Shown in pieces: positions 54,134 to 64,000 of a DNA stretch of 64,000 bases. The notes beneath the pieces are model-generated. The model was not told the DNA's origin and ran no database searches. It saw only the letters and a program-made list of their open reading frames with translations. The first letter of the stretch is position 1, and the number at the start of each line of letters is the position of its first letter. Source of the DNA: Pseudomonas sp. GM21 (GTDB taxonomy: Bacteria; Pseudomonadota; Gammaproteobacteria; Pseudomonadales; Pseudomonadaceae); assembly GCF_000282215.1 (NCBI RefSeq), contig NZ_AKJS01000019.1:1-64000 (forward strand). Direction: 5' to 3'. The position numbers were made by a program, and so were the translations under genes.

Positions 54134-55090
54134 TCAAACCCGAGAACGCACCCACCCCGCCACTTCCGAGTGAATCCCCGCAACCTCCGCCAACAACCCC
54201 GCCATGCGCATAAAGTCATGGGTCATGCCCGGTTGTTCCAGCAACGTCAGCTCATTCCCCGCCATACGCAGTCGATCGGCATACGCCAACCCTTCGTCAT
54301 GCAACGGATCATGCCCCGCCAGGTATACCAACGCCGGGGCCAAACCCGACAGGTCCGCCGCCAGCAATGGCGAGCAGCGCCAGTCTGCGAGGTCCTGCGG
54401 CGTGCGCCCGTAGTGCGCGTAAAACCAGTCCAAAGTTGGTGTTTCCAGCAAATACCCCTCGGCGAAATCCCGATGCGAGGCGCGTTGGGTCGTCGCATCC
54501 GTCACCGGGTACAGCAACACTTGCGCCTTGGGTTTCAGCATCAGTTCCTCAGGCTCACGCACCGCCATGATCGACAACACCGTGGCCAGGGTCGCGCCCA
54601 CGCTGTCGCCGACCAACGCCACCCGATTCGCGTCCAGCCCCCGCGCGGCGCCTTCACGCACCAGCCAGTTGCCGGCATCGCAAGCATCCTGCACCGGCGT
54701 CGGGAAACGCCACTCAGGCGCCGAACGATAATCCACCGTCAACAGGGCAAAACCACCCTGCGAGGCCAATCGCCGACACAGCGCATCATGGGAATCAAGG
54801 CTGCCGACGACATAACCGCCGCCATGGAAATACAACACCACCGGCTGCAATCCCTCGACCGCTTGCCCGTCGCGATACAAGCGCGCCGGCAGGCTATGAC
54901 CGTCGCGCGCAGCAAGGGTGAAGTGTTCGCAGGAAACACTGTCCAGCGGCACATCGAGAAACCCCGACGATGCTTCAAAATCGATCCGCGCCTGTTGCGG
55001 CGACTGTTCATGCATCGCGCGACTTTTGCCGGTCATCCGGCCGAACTCGGCGAGTTCGAGAAATGCTTCCAGTTCTGGCAATACGGCCAT
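54134..55090 (-). CDS. HSL-family alpha/beta-hydrolase (esterase) in the pyoverdine locus
   Basis: Carboxylesterase-like enzyme of 318 residues with oxyanion HGGG (89-92), nucleophile Ser163 (GDSVGA), Asp261 (GHDPLHDEG) and His291 (GMTHDF), all hormone-sensitive-lipase family landmarks. No signal peptide is evident, so it is probably cytosolic. It sits between fpvA and the terminal NRPS, on the same strand as and 166 bp downstream of the NRPS. It has no PvdS box of its own and may be cotranscribed with it. This gene is not in the P. aeruginosa locus. A role in releasing or editing the peptide is possible but unproven. Confidence 0.82.
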   Translation of the reverse strand: MAVLPELEAFLELAEFGRMTGKSRAMHEQSPQQARIDFEASSGFLDVPLDSVSCEHFTLAARDGHSLPARLYRDGQAVEGLQPVVLYFHGGGYVVGSLDSHDALCRRLASQGGFALLTVDYRSAPEWRFPTPVQDACDAGNWLVREGAARGLDANRVALVGDSVGATLATVLSIMAVREPEELMLKPKAQVLLYPVTDATTQRASHRDFAEGYLLETPTLDWFYAHYGRTPQDLADWRCSPLLAADLSGLAPALVYLAGHDPLHDEGLAYADRLRMAGNELTLLEQPGMTHDFMRMAGLLAEVAGIHSEVAGWVRSRV

Positions 55091-55151
55091 GGGAAAATCC
55101 TTCTACTCAAATAGATCGATACAAAATCTTGAAACGAGCGGAGATTTTGTG

Positions 55152-55232
55152 GGAGCTGTCGAGTGAAACGAGGCTGCGATCTTTTGATGTTGATCTTAAA
55201 AAGATCGCAGCCTCGTTTCACTCGACAGCTCC
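55152..55232. repeat. Perfect 34-bp inverted repeat between NRPS and esterase genes
   Basis: Arms 55152-55185 and 55199-55232 are exact complements (GGAGCTGTCGAGTGAAACG...), with a 13-base centre. It differs from the other palindromes here. Its RNA hairpin lies between the NRPS stop and the esterase start and could reduce read-through. Confidence 0.9.
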
Positions 55233-55256
55233 TACAGGGGACCGTGGCGCTCCCGT

Positions 55257-64000
<8,744 letters not shown>

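Overview
The window looks like chromosomal DNA of a fluorescent Pseudomonas (P. fluorescens-type). The grounds are high-GC coding sequence, a complete phenylacetate (paa) epoxidase block, and a pyoverdine locus whose gene order matches P. aeruginosa pvdA-fpvI-[fpvR]-pvdRT-opmQ-pvdP-pvdMNO-[pvdF]-pvdE-fpvA-NRPS. Many intergenic REP-type palindromes are also present. No rRNA, tRNA, CRISPR array, transposase or prophage was recognised. Identifications rest on protein motifs and gene order read by eye, not on database searches.

Region 1 (1-9.5 kb, + strand) is phenylacetate catabolism: paaABCDE (phenylacetyl-CoA 1,2-epoxidase), a DUF485 protein, a sodium:solute symporter (PaaL-type), an OprD-family porin (PaaM-type) and the bifunctional ring-opening enzyme PaaZ. 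Region 2 (9.6-13.1 kb, - strand) is a likely polyamine operon: PotF-type binding protein, class III aminotransferase, LuxR-type regulator. Region 3 (13.3-22.9 kb) holds a crotonase and a thiolase. These are followed by a cluster with the logic of choline/quaternary-amine oxidation: Rieske oxygenase, GMC alcohol dehydrogenase, GATase-type AraC regulator, class II aldolase, betaine-aldehyde-type dehydrogenase and a choline/betaine-type binding protein.

Region 4 (23-32 kb) is mixed. It holds an EmrAB-type efflux pair, an AhpD-like protein, an MscS channel with a cyclic-nucleotide-binding-like domain, a pirin plus two isochorismatase-like hydrolases with a divergent LysR gene, and a hotdog thioesterase. 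Region 5 (32-36.4 kb) is a BvgAS/EvgAS-like phosphorelay (LuxR response regulator plus hybrid kinase with two periplasmic binding domains). Next to it is a small receiver-like protein lacking the phosphoacceptor aspartate.

Region 6 (36.7-64 kb) is the pyoverdine locus: ornithine hydroxylase, FpvI-type sigma factor, PvdRT-OpmQ export, periplasmic maturation enzymes PvdP/M/N/O, inner-membrane exporter PvdE, receptor FpvA, and the C-terminal part of a terminal NRPS (T-E-C-A-T-C-A-T-TE) running off the right edge. Five exact TAAAT-N16-CGT iron-starvation boxes (PvdS type) precede pvdA, pvdR, pvdP, pvdM and pvdE. Relative to P. aeruginosa, pvdF and fpvR are missing from their usual places, and a GDSVG esterase sits between fpvA and the NRPS.
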